DNA from: Auanema rhodensis
Taxonomy: Eukaryota > Nematoda > Chromadorea > Rhabditida > Rhabditidae
DNA length: 64,000 bases
Direction of reading: 5' to 3'
Assembly: GCA_964057225.1 (NCBI GenBank)
Contig: OZ059896.1
Span: 8,556,001 to 8,620,000, forward strand
The notes below the pieces were generated by a model, which saw only the letters and a program-made list of their open reading frames with translations, ran no database searches and was not told where the DNA came from. This document shows, one piece after another, positions 34,664-47,900 of this stretch. How positions within the stretch are numbered: the stretch's first letter is position 1; every line of letters starts with the position of its first letter. Both the position numbers and the translations under genes were made by a program.

Positions 34664-37015
34664 TTATTTAATTAAAATATTTGGTTCTAAACCATTTGAT
34701 GATGTTTGTGTTGATGATAAGAATGGTAAATAAGACAATATTGGATATCGATTAATAATTCTGAAAATTTCTTTTTTTTTTCTTTTTTTTTTTAAATTTC
34801 ATATTTATACCTTATCATACATTCTGGTAAAGCATAACCATCATCTGTAAACATCTCATTATCTTGTTCATTGTTTGGATCTGGAAATCCTCTTTGAACT
34901 TTTGTTGCTCCTAAATATATAATTTTATTTATTATTTATAATATTTATTTTACCTTTTACTAAATTATCTAAAAGAAATGCTGTTAATCCACCAATTAGC
35001 ATTTTAATTTTTAAAAGTACAGTTAATACATTATTTAATGTATGATTAGCTTAATTATATTTTTAATTAATATATATATTTATAAATTATATAATATACG
35101 TGTCTGAATCGGATTAAGTGTTACATATTCCGGAATAACAAATCCAACAAGAAGCGATATTCCCATTATAGTTAAGTTTCGTGATATACGTAAATCAATA
35201 TGCTAACAGGGATTTGTTATTATTTTCTGTAAAACAAGTAAGAACTAACCTGAAGATTTGAAAGAGCAACACCAAAAATCATAGACATTCCCATTGCTAA
35301 TATTCCTCCGACAACAGCATCAGGTAATGATGCTAATACAGCAGCACATTTTGTGAAAAGTCCCAGTATTATAAGAATAAGACCAGCAACTTGCATAGTT
35401 GCTCTGCTTGCAACCTTTATGTATGTATTTTCAGTTATAACTATATAAACTATGAACCTTTGTAACATGCATTATAGCAATGTTCTCAGCATATGTTGTA
35501 ACTCCTGTACCAACTCCCATTATTCCAGCTAACATGCTACCAACTCCTTAATCATCAGAATTGTCATAATCTATTATTGTTTTTAATGTAATTTGCTATA
35601 ACCAACCTTCAAATATCATAGCTCTATTAATACTTGAAGGTGGTGGATGTCTTTGATGACTAACTTTAGCACACATTTCATAGTCACCAATTGATTCCAT
35701 CATACAAGCTAAAGTTGAAGCCAAAAATCCTAAGCATAATCCTGGTGAGATGTTTACACTTCCAAATGGAACTAAATTTAAATAATTTGATCAAACATGG
35801 GTTACTGTAGTTTGCATACATGGATATGGTAATTGAAACCATGGAGACTCGCGGATTACGGTAAGTGTAGCATTCTTGTCAATACGAGCTTCACCTTCAA
35901 CAGGTTCAATATCAGTAACAGAGAGTATATAGCATATTATCCAAGCAGCTAGAATACCAATAATATACTTGAAAAATTAAAAAGTTAAAAAAAAATGATG
36001 CAGCTTACAGGAAATTGTCCGAATAATCGAATTTTTGTCGTTTTAATCCGTTTTTCTGATATTGATATGTAAGGTATGGGTACATATACATCTTCTAATA
36101 CTAATGTTAATAAAACCAAAATAGCATATTCTCTATAATAATTATAAATATATTATAATAATAATATATATATATCGATTTATTACATAGTTGATATCCA
36201 ATGAAGTGATACTTTTTCCACAACTGTTGGTACATTGCCAAATGTTAGAAGCAATAACAGTGTAGCTATTGTAATTGGTCCAATATATCGTGCAAAAAGA
36301 CCAACAAGGCCTGTTAATCCAAGAATAATCATTATAAAAACAGATGATAATAGTGATCCTTGAATCTTAATTCTATGATTGAACTATGTGAATTCATTAT
36401 TGTTTGGATTACTGTTGCAATTCGAGTGTTCCAGTCTGCTTCCGGAACATATGTAGTCATATCAGCTTTACATTCATTTTCTGGTAAAGCAGCATATGCA
36501 AGTAGAGGAGGTAGAAAAGCAAATGATGGACCATGTAAAATACATAATCTTAAGATTTTTTTTTGTTTTTGTTTTTCAAAATTATAATTTTATAAATAAT
36601 AAGTAACCTTAAACCAAATGTTGTTTGGAGAATTGTTGCAATACCACTTGTAACGAATGTTGCAGCTATTAGTTTTACTCTAAGAAACATTAAATTTTTA
36701 AAATTTAAAAAGAAATATAAATAATAAACGAATGAATACCTTACCTTAGATCTATAGTTTGCGTGCCAGCACAAGCAATATTTGAAACTAGAAATGGAAT
36801 AACTAATAATCCTGAGACACATAATAATGATTGCTGAAAGTTAAAGATATTTTTATTTAATTTTAAGTAAAATATACTTGAATTCCATATAATATGAGTG
36901 AACTGCAATTGGGAATATCATTAACAGAATAATGAAGAGATTGTCTTTTCGAATGTAAAGGTTTATCTTCAGGAATTGAAGATGTTGATTCACTTATATT
37001 TGAAGTTATTGTCAT
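34664..37015 (-). CDS. Nucleobase/ascorbate transporter, SLC23 family (copy B)
   Basis: Second member of the same membrane symporter family, minus strand, about 550 residues, related to copy A along its whole length. Matching blocks: VNDIPNCSSLILYGIQQSLL, RVKLIAATFVTSGIATILQT, LVGLFARYIGPITIATLL, LFGQFPYIIGILAAWIICY, the signature region TGVTTYAENIAIMHVTKVAS followed by RA, and FTKCAAVLASLPDAVVGGIL. Compared with copy A it has about 20 extra N-terminal residues, rich in Ser, and RR after KVAS is RA. Frame continuity near 36384-36412 requires a 29-nt intron, shorter than any other in this window; otherwise there is a frameshift. The gene is expected to be functional because all other exons stay open. 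A large inverted repeat lies about 80 bp upstream of its start. Confidence 0.9.
36384..36412 (-). other. Predicted 29-nt intron in transporter B
   Basis: On the minus strand the sequence starts GTAATC and ends CACATAG. Removing it joins ...WNTRIAT to FNHRIKIQGSLL in frame and restores alignment with copy A. Leaving it in shifts the frame after a run of about 20 odd codons. Confidence 0.55.
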
Positions 37016-37097
37016 ATCTAAATTAACTTTTAAAATATAAAAATTGAATAAAGTATTAACTATATATATATAGTTAACACTTTATGAACCATTAAAC

Positions 37098-37229
37098 AAA
37101 ATAATATAAAACTGGTTTTGATTCATATAATATTTATTTAAAAAATTATATAAATACATATCTATACATGTATGTATATAATTTTTTAAATAAATATTAT
37201 ATGAATCAAAACCAGTTTTATATTATTTT
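37098..37229. repeat. Perfect 55-bp inverted repeat with 22-nt loop
   Basis: The left arm 37098-37152 is the exact reverse complement of the right arm 37175-37229, with the loop at 37153-37174. The arms contain a non-AT core (ACTGGTTTTGATTCAT) and so are not simple AT repeats. Arms of this length with no mismatch suggest a recent foldback element or MITE-like insertion. No coding content. Confidence 0.9.
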
Positions 37230-38925
37230 TTGTTTTATTTTTCTTAATCTCTATCAAACTAATATAGTACACACAAAATAAATATTATATTGATTATTAT
37301 ATTTTATATTCATTTTTATAAAAAAAAAACACAAAAAACCTAAAGAATAGTTTAATACGATAAAATATTTTTATCGTAGTCATGTACTTATATGTACGAT
37401 AAGTATCAAAGATTAATGTAATGACTCAAAAATTAAAGTTCTTACCTAAATTTAGATTTTTTTTTAATCAAAATAAACAATTCACTCGATTCTTCATTTG
37501 TAATCTAAATTTCGAGTTAATAATGATATACAACTTTGTGTATTCAGAGGGGGTTGCGGGGGTTGAGTGTTATCTACTAGATTCGTAGTTTAAAAATTGT
37601 TCAACTTAACTAATTTAATAGTTTAACTTAAATAAATTGAAAAAGTTTTTTTTCTTGCCAAGTTTAATGATAAATTTTTTTTTTCAGTGATCATATGAAT
37701 AATTAGTTATTTTTTATTATTTGTTGTTACCTGAAACTTTATGCAGTCGCCACATGTCGACTGATAACATAGGAGGTTAAAAAACAAAAAATAAACTATT
37801 TGTTCTGTTATCCATGTATCTAGAAAACTATTTTGTTGACCCAATATTTCAAAAAGCTTTCCCTTCTTTTTTTTTCCAACTTTCTGAACAACATATTAAG
37901 CTTCTGAATAATCCATAGAATACCTATGAAAACATTTTTGACATAAGTTGACTTGAAACATGATTCTTGTTACAATTGTAAAATATACATATAGTATATA
38001 TAGAACGATTTGTTTTTTATTTTTAATAATATATAACATCTGTCATATATTATTTCAATTTATACTGTATAATATACAAAACAAAACAACAATAAATTGA
38101 AATAAAAGGTTTTATTAAAGTGAAGAAAATGACGAATAATAGCCAAATCAAACAAAAAAAACCAGATAATATCATAATAATATTTTAAAATAAAATATTT
38201 ATTAAATATATGTATCTATATCATCTCTATAAATCAGATTTATACGGAATGAATATAATTAGGAAAAAGAATGGAAATCATTCAACTGAGATCTGAGGTC
38301 TGAGTTAAGAGCAATTATTTCCTCTTAGGTTTTATGACCTTTTGAGGGTCGAAAAATAAAAGATTTTCTTTAGACAAGTGAAACATCTTTGTAGAAGAAT
38401 TCACATGTATGGAATGAGTTATTCGAAATTTGATAAATAATTGAAAACATAATCTCGAATAGAAGGGGAAGAAAGGGAGGATGAGAAGGGCAGAATAAAG
38501 TATTAAGAGAGTTATCGGGGCATAAGAAGAAACTAAGGGAAAATAGATAATAAGCATCAGTAAAGTTAGGAAATAAAAGAAATAATTAATTAAATAATAT
38601 TAATTATACTAATTATACAAAAATATTAATAGAAGTATGTAATTGAAGCTTTAAATCACCGGCCATATAAAACCATTTTTCAGTACAGAAAAGAATGTAC
38701 AGAGAGGGAAAAAAAGAAGAAAAAGAGAACGAAAATTTGGAGAACAGGGGAGAGAAAGCAGCCCGTACATTTGGTCTTAATAAGCACCATTCTAAGCTAT
38801 TCAGATTCCAAAATCATTTTTTGATCCTAGTAACATTATCTTGACGGGAGAGCTTAGAAGATTAAAATAAATTAAAGAATTAGCGAAATATTAAATAATA
38901 TTGTAAACGAAAAGAGAATATTATT
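37230..38925. other. AT-rich region between transporter B and the calmodulin-like gene
   Basis: About 1.7 kb without a supported gene. It includes the upstream region of transporter B and the 3' flank of the calmodulin-like gene. An 80-codon minus-strand frame at 38315-38557 has no splice context or recognisable content. Confidence 0.45.
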
Positions 38926-41900
38926 TTATTTAGATGCGGCAGCAGTAGCTGTTTGAGTTGGATTAGTCGGTTGAGCTGGAGGTTCAGCAAATGGATCATC
39001 CTTAGTACCTTCCGAGACAATTGGAGCGATCATTTGAACGAATTCTTCATAATCAATCTAAATATAATATTTATAATAATTTATATAAATTTCAAAAAAA
39101 AAACCTGTTCATCTCCATCTTTATCAACTTCTTTAATAATCTCATCAACTTCTTCTTCTGTAAATTTTTCTCCCATAGTTGTCATAAAATGTTTAAATTC
39201 TTGAGCTGTTATAAAACCATTTCCATCTTTATCAAATACTCTGAAATAAACAATAATAATAATAAAAATAAATATTATTTGAACATACTTGAAAGCTAAT
39301 CGAATTAACTCTTGATCAGTTTCTTTATTCATTTCTTTCATCATTTTGCAAAATTCTCCGAAATCAATTTTTCCATTTCCATCAACATCATATTCATTGA
39401 CCATATTAAGTAATTCTTCTTCTGTTGGGTTGAGACCTAATGTTCTCATAGCGACCCCTAATTCTTTGATATTCATAGTACCATTTCCATCTTTGTCAAA
39501 CATCTAAAACACATTTTCGTTATTATTTTGAAGAATAAATGAGAAATCGTTGTTTTTAGTCAACCGTATGTGTGGTATATTGGTTCTTAAAAACGAAAAA
39601 CACTAATCTTGACCTTGAAAGCTTGAGCAAATTCCTGTAATTCCTCCTGAGTAAACTCTTCAACTTCCGAAGAAGCAGAATTATTGGTGTATTGACGATG
39701 CATTTCACGGTTTTGCCCTGGAGCTGAAATATGTTGAACGATAAGAATGGATCAATATAGTTTTAAGATTAAAAAAATATGAAAATAGAAGAAAAAGAAG
39801 AAGTAGAAGAAGAAGTAGAAGAAGATAACATGATTGTTTTGAAAAGAAAACAATGTTTCTTGTTTAGTTTATGAAAGAAACAAAAAAAAACGAAATGCTT
39901 GTAACTTCGAATGTAGAATGAAGATGACAAGATTTATATGCTGTGTTGAAGATCTAGTGTGTTTGCAGGAAGTAAAAGAAACTTAACAAAAAAAATTTTG
40001 GAAGCAGCATTTCGAAAAAATTGTTGGAAATATAAAAAAAAATTCATATTCTTTGAAAATAGACTTTGTGTTTCTGTTTTGCGTTAAATTTTCTTTCTCA
40101 TTTTCCATATTTCGACTAATTCAAAACATATGCGATGACTGAATGAGCTTTCATTGGAATGTGAAAAAGCTTAAATTCTAAACAAACTAAACGAAAACGA
40201 AAAATCTGAGCAAATAACTTTTTAGCTAATAGAATATAAAAAGGTATTAAAAGGAATAGTTTAAGAAAAGTTTAGAGAAAAAAAAAGAAAAATAATAAGT
40301 TTAAATGTAATAGATGACAAAAAGTGAAGAAAAAAGAACAAAATGAGATAAAGAGAGGTTATGAGAGGGAAAAAATAAAAGTTTAATAGGGATTGAGAGA
40401 AAAGAAGGAGGGATCTCCGACACTGTTTTCAGAAACTTCATTTACTTCAACAAAAAAAATCATAGCTTTCTCTTTCTTATCCTCGTTCTCTTTTTTTCTC
40501 TCTTTCTCTTTCTCTTTCTCTCTCTCTCTTTCAGAGTAATTTTATACGAGAGGAGAAATAAGTAGAGAATGAAATGTGAAAAATTGAACATAAGATATGA
40601 AGAAGTGTGAGGTGAAAGTATGAGAGAAACAGAATGAAAGGAATAAGTTGAACACATGTAATTGGAGATGGAGGTATAAAGAATGTTTGAAAAAAACGAA
40701 AAGTTTTTAAAACGGAAAGTCATCTAAGGCATATAGAAATGGGAGAAAAACAATGTTTGAAACGAAGATGAAGTATCCGATACCACTATTTGTCAGAAGA
40801 GTTTTACGAGCAAAATACTTAGAAAACATGTCAATTGATTGATGAAGTAAAAAATGAGTTAATTTGTGATTTTATATATTATATACTATATGTATTCTAT
40901 TATTTATTTTATTTTTTATTGTATTTTTATGATATAATTTGTATTTTTACTATACATATTAAAATTAATAATTAAGATTGTAGAAGTTATTTAAGAAGAG
41001 AAGTATAATTAAAGAAGATCTTTATGTAGTAACTTTATGGCAAAATATTTTAAAGTTTTTAGAATAAGAAATATGTTGAAAAGGAATAATAAAAGTCATT
41101 TTTATGTTCAAAGAATTGACAAATATATCATCTTCTTTAGCTAGATATAGATATATATGAATGAATGAGATAGATAGATAGATAGATTTGAGTTGTCGAT
41201 AAGATTCTACATGTTAAGCAAAATGATGGAAATGTTTCAAGTATTGAATGAGCAAAATAGAAATAGATGGATACTATAACTAGGAGAGAAAAAAAAACTT
41301 GAAATGCTTGACATGCTGAAATAGACAAAATAGGAATGAGATAAATGAAGAATGAAGTCTTTCACTTCAGAAAAATCTTCAAAAGAGAATTAAAACAAAA
41401 AAAAAGGAGAAACGAACACAATTCTTTCAAACAAATAGTGAAATCCTTGTGGTTGAGCTGTTTGGGTGGGGGGGGGGGGAATGAAGGTTAAGAACAGCTG
41501 CATGCCGCCTTGTGAAAGATGTCAGAGTTATTGAAGGGAAGACCTATGTCTTCCGGTTGAAGCATATCCGACAAGAAACCATACGAGTGCAAGACCAATA
41601 CGCTTTTATTTGAAAGAAATGGACGTTTTTCGGTAAAAAAAGAAGAAGAAGAGGTGAATCGACGATATCATTGTGGTGATTGATATATGATTAATGAATA
41701 AATTATAAAATAATTTAAATAAATAAATAAATATATATAAACTGTATAAAATTAATAAAAAATATATGTTTATATAGTATAATATTATATATCTTTCATG
41801 ATGTTTAATATAAAATTATTTTGTCCCAATAGATTGTGATAATAAATAAAAATGAACAGAAGGTGGTAGTAAACATCATTATTTCAACTTGCTTCGCCAG

Positions 41901-44900
41901 CTATAAGTCTCATTTCTACCATCTATTTCTCATAGATGATAAGTTCTCAAAAAAATGAGCAAATATCGATTGATAAAGATTCAATATTATAATGTTTTTT
42001 TCTAGAATATATTATAAATAAATATAAAAATAGAAAACTTACTAGAAAATATTTTAAAACTATATGATAGCTATAAAAAAAATTGTATCATGTGTATATA
42101 GTTTGATAATATTATAGCTAATATCTAATATAATATGATCAGATATATGTATTGAAACGAAAATATATAAAAGTGAATTTGATTTGAAAGTTGTAATTTA
42201 CTAATTATAATAATTAAAACATCACTATGTAGATGATATATGAATTTCTAATACTTGTTTGAATCAAATATCATAAATCTTCTAATATTTCAATTTTAAT
42301 TAAAGATTTCATACATATTATATGCTTATAATATACAAATTATGAACTAATATCATTCTTTTAAGTTGATTTTGACAGATTGTTTCCGAAAAATATTTGA
42401 AAAGAATTCAAATTCAGCACTTTGACATTGACAACGAGACGTTAAACTCTCAACACTATCACAGAAAATGACGTCAGGTGTCTCATCCTACTTGAAGCTC
42501 TAGTAGAGGATATACATAGCTTATTTTCCAGTTTATAACTAGAAATTCTAATTGTTATATATGTAAAAACTTATCAAAAACGTCAATCAGGTTTCAAAAA
42601 TGTGAGAAATCTGTCAATGACATCTTCAATACAAATAGATGGATGTAGAAGCGAAATATGATTTCTAAAATTATTATAATAATAAAAAAGGAAATAATTA
42701 TGAATTGAAGAAGCCTATAATACCTAAAGTTAATCGTTTTTTTTACGAAGATGTGAATAGTAATATTATTATTACATATTATAGTTGTTTTTAAAGAAAA
42801 ATTGAGCAAAAACATCCATAATGAGGAAAGAAAAGGAATTGTATTACAATTAGAATGAGAAAATGCCTCGGTTTTGAACGATAATAAAGATAATTTTAAT
42901 GCGAAGAAACGAATAAAGTATAGAATCGAAAAAATAAAATATTTGAATATTAAATTTTATTTTCGAATTTTAAAAAAATGAATGCAAAAAGGAAATACAA
43001 CCACTCATGGAAGCATTCAAAAATCAAATGTCCTTATTGCTTTACGTAAATTTTTCACGTAATTTCAGGATAATGTGGGTGAAATGTGTTCAATGAAAAC
43101 CATTAAACACAAAAAATGAGTGGAAAAAAAATTTTTTAGAATGACATTTAACTGACCTAGACTATTGGGATCGGTAATGGCTGACTGAAAAACACCAACA
43201 ACGTGTACACAGGTTCCTTTAGCTAAGATAGGCTGTGGAGCTTCGATAGCGGGAACGTTACCACTGAAAACAATAAAAGTGTTTAAAGCAAAGAATAAAT
43301 AGTAAGTAAGTAAGTAAGTCAGCTAGTCAGTCAGTAGTAATAGAGTAATTGACAATTCATGTTTGTTTCATTTTTTTCTTAAAAGAAAAAAAATAAAAAA
43401 GAAAAGAAAAAAGACAAAAAGTAAAGATGAAACGACAACAAACATGTGTTTAAACAATATCTATCATCGTTCTACTACTATTCATTCGTCGTTCGTTAGT
43501 ATATCAAATAACTTTCATTCATCTCTCATGTATTTTGTTATCTTTTGTCAGGAACATTTTTTTTTTATTTTCCCCGAACAAACTAAGCTGTTGTTGTTCA
43601 TCGTGATTCAAGATAATAATTATTGAAATAACATAAGTTCTCTGACAGAATATATATCAAAGTATTCACGCTCAAACTTAGGTCATATTAAGTTCATATA
43701 TAGAATTAAGTTTAAATCAAAAGAAATATATTTTAATTTTATAAAAACAAAACAAAATTTTAAACATTTTCAAATATGTTTATAGACATGAATATACATA
43801 GAAATGTTATTTTATTTCTATATATGTATATGTAGTTAAATAACTAATTATTCTATTAAATATGTCATTTAATAGTTAAATGTTTAAGATTTTTGAAATA
43901 TGTGAGTGACAACACGACTGCCAACTTCTTGTAATTAAGATATATAAATGAGTAGCATAATGGATATGTTATAGTAAAAATAAGAATAAAATGAGTAACT
44001 TAAAGTGAAACATGGCAAGAAAAAACTTTTTTTTATGGTAATAATAAATATTTAATTAACTAAATTTAAATTATATTTATAGAATGTTAATTCACTTTCT
44101 CTCATTTGTTTATATTATTTGTAAATAATATAAATAAATATTTATATGTATATTATGTGGATTTAATTTAAGAGCAGATTAATCATAAATATTATTTCAT
44201 TTTTTTTTTTTTTTTGGTTTTTTTTCATATATTTTCAACAAAAATTGATATACCTATAGGATCATATATACACATATACATATGTACATGTACATACATA
44301 CATATATGATATATTTATAAAATAAAATTAACTTAAATTGGCTTTTAAAGTAAAATTATAATAACATTAGCTTATATACGCTGAAAAGTCTTTTACTAGC
44401 TTCTCACAAAATTGAGATGAAGATGAAATTTCTGATGACAAAGCCAGCAGATAGAATGAAGACGACACAATGAATGATCCTCAGAACATGACCTTTATCT
44501 AATCTCTGATTTTGAAGCATTTTTTGTGAGGAAAAAAAATAATTTTAAAGCCCATTAGCCAATCACACATTTTTGTTTTTTTTTTTGAAGTTGACTGAAC
44601 AACTACGAATATATATTTATAATATTTGTCAGATGAAGTTAAAGATAAACTGAAGATTGTTGAGAGAAGACTATTTAAAACGACTAAAAGTAAATTGAGT
44701 ATTCATGTATTCATTGAATTTTATGTATATCTTTTGGTTCTGTTTTAGATTCCATTTCTTCACAAAGATTATTATGCATTTTTTTTATTTCAAGACATTT
44801 GCAATGATAATAAAAATAGTTTTTAACTAATGTTAAGATCAAAATCTCTTGAAATATTATGAACTACAAACTTGCTGTTATAACGAAAATTTTAGAATTT

Positions 44901-47900
44901 TTGATTGTAATAATAGAATTTATGAAAAAAAACTTTTCAATAAACTCGAAGAGATTAAATTTGAGAATTTCTTTTTGACTACTCATCAAAACTCTTTTCT
45001 TTTTCTCTTTTCTCCCATCTTCATCATCATCATCCATGTCCACAGGCTACATACATACATTAAAGATTTGTGAGTGTGTAAAACTGAATAAGGATAACCC
45101 AAACGAACAATAATAACTTTTTTTTCTTTAAAATTTTCTTATTTTAGTATAATAAATATAATAATTTTCATATATAAAATTTTTTTTTTCATGTTTTTCT
45201 ATTTAAATTGTATGAAATTGAAGTCGTCTAATCGGGATAACAAGATCAATCAAATCTTTTTTTCTCACGGTTTTCATGAACTTGACTGAAACTTAAGAAG
45301 TTCGCAAGTCCTAAGATTTTGTAGTTCAAAATTAATAAAAATGGATCGAAAACAGTAAAATTGATGAAAATTTTCGTTTTATTTATTAAAAATAACGTCA
45401 ATACTTAGTGCAGTAAACTATGAATGAACAAGAATCAAAATTTAAAAGTTTGATGAAGGAAATAGCAAACTTTGTGTGGGGAATGATGTAAGTTGTCATC
45501 TGTATATCCAAAAATTGACATTTTTAGATGAATTTTTCATCAAATGCAATATGTAATGAGTAATATAATGAAATTTTGAATAAAACATACAGGATCAAAC
45601 GATCTTTCTTCAGGATAATCTCACAGATATTATACAACATAATTTCCAAATAATATATGTTTATTCGGTGAAAAAAAACAAAATGAAAATTTTTGTCTTT
45701 TTCTTTTTCCTTTTTAAAGCAAAAAAACAAAAGAAGTTTGCAGTCATTTGACTCTTTGTAATTGCATCTTTTCTCTCTACATATCATTAAATAAATCCAC
45801 AAATGACACCACTTACTTGCTACAAATTGGTTTCCTCATAAAGTTTCTTATTCTTCTAACTAATTTTTTGTGGCTATTTTCTCAAAAATTATTTGTAAAA
45901 TGCAAATAGAATTATTAAAAATTGATTTTTTCATTTCACAAAGTTTAGGAATTCTAAAACTACAAAACGGTGTTAAAAATAGAAAAGAATTCACGACTAC
46001 TATATCATATTTTCATTATTCCACGACAAGATATAGTTTTGATAAAACCTTATTAACTAACCGAGAACGAAAACCACGTCTGGTGGGTCCACGACGATTG
46101 ATAGGGTCACGTTTCAACATCGTTGAAAACACAGTCAAAAATGGTCAGAGCTGGAGCTTCATAAGGATCTGTTAGCTCTAGTCGTCCCAGGCTTTCACAT
46201 GCTTTTACTCCCTCCCTTTTTTCCTCCCCCCACACCACTCTCTTGCTTTCTCTGTCTTGCTCTCTCTCTCTTCTATCTCTCACATTCTGTCTTTCTACTC
46301 CTTTCGTTGTTTCATTTTCTTTTTTTCTCTTTCATTTACCCCTTTCTTTTTTGACTCTTGAGAGACTGAAACCCCGCCTTTTTCGTATTTCTTAGGCTAC
46401 CTCCTTGCTTTTTGGTGGGTGGCTTATATGTCTGATGGCTTTGCCCACCAGCAAAAAAGGAAAATGAAGGGATTGTCCCAAGATAGACAAAAAAAGTTCG
46501 AAAAGCTTTATCATTTTCGAGAATACTCCATAGCGACGCGAAACAACCTTAATTGACCCTATACATCAAGCCCAACATAAAAATCTGATTTTTGAATTTT
46601 TAACCAAAAAAACACTTAGTTCACAGAATAATGTGGGGAGTTGGCCTAACTGGTAAACGCCTATGTATAAAGGAGTTGGCTAAGGTTCGAATCCCAGTAA
46701 GTCCGCCCGTTGATGACAAAGCATAACCACCGAGATATCTGAGTACTGATTAGTCAACATGCAACACCAACTGAGGGCCTCTTTTTGGAAGGTTTTTTAC
46801 ATTTTTAAACCTCTTATAACAACAAAAAGATATTTTGTTTCGTATAGACCTTGATTAGGTGATTACAGTTTGTAAATCTTGCTTGCTGTATAGCAACGGA
46901 GCAAGTGTTCCGATCACGAGCAGGAGTTAGTAGTTCGAATCCCACTAACGCCCGTTGATGACAAAGCATAACCACCGAGATATCTGAGTACTGATTAGTC
47001 AACATGCAACACCAACTGAGGGCCTCTTTTTGGAAGGTTTTTTACATTTTTAATTTTTATTTTAAAATAACAGTAGTGTAGCAGACTTCCGGTTAAATAA
47101 TATTGTTCTTTCTATTTCACCTTTCTTGTTACATGAGCTTCTTAGTGTTTGATACGTCTGAGGTTAGAGATTCAATATATCCACGGATCTCTTTCTATCC
47201 TTTTCTTTCTCTGAACAACTATGTTAGCAGAGAGAAGTTTGAAAATTTCATCAAATAATTCAAATATTTACTTCAAACTTTCAGTTCAAGGACACATGAG
47301 ATCCATAATTCGTCCAAAGAAGCAATTCCAAAGAAAAATAGATTGATTCTAGCAAAGATTTTTAATAATTATTCAAATGAATACATTGAAATATATTATT
47401 TCTTCCATTTGTAAATGTTTTAAAGTCTTTTTAAATCTTTGAAAATCATAAAAAGTATTTTGAATCGTATTGACCTTCATTAGGTGAGTAGAGTTTATCG
47501 TCTTTGGTTGCTGTATAGCAGGGGGGCAAGTGTTCCGTTCACGAGCAGGAGTTTGTAGTACGAACCCCGCCAACGCCCGTTGATGACAAAGCATAACCAC
47601 CGAGATATCTGAGTACTGATTATTCAACATGCAACACCAACTGAGGGCCTCTTTTTGGAATTTTTTTATTTAAAAGAAAAGATTTTTAATTTTCAAATTA
47701 AAATAATAATAATAGTGTCACAGATATGTGACAGACTTTAAAAACGTAAATGTTTTTAATTTAAAACATTTTCCCCAGTAACGTATAGTATATGATATTT
47801 GATCTTTTTTTTATTATAATTGAAAAACCTTTAATCAAAAAAATGATGTTTTTTCACATAAAATTAGTCTCAAAGCTGTTTATGTCATTTTTACTATTCA

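Noticed and set aside
45870-46175. 101-codon plus-strand frame
   Set aside because: Overlaps, antisense, a well-phased first exon of the calmodulin-like gene; its first half is AT-rich background.
46814-47630. Two similar minus-strand frames sharing [17 protein letters not shown]
   Set aside because: The similarity is explained by the SINE-like repeat at the DNA level; the frames have different ends and no gene context.
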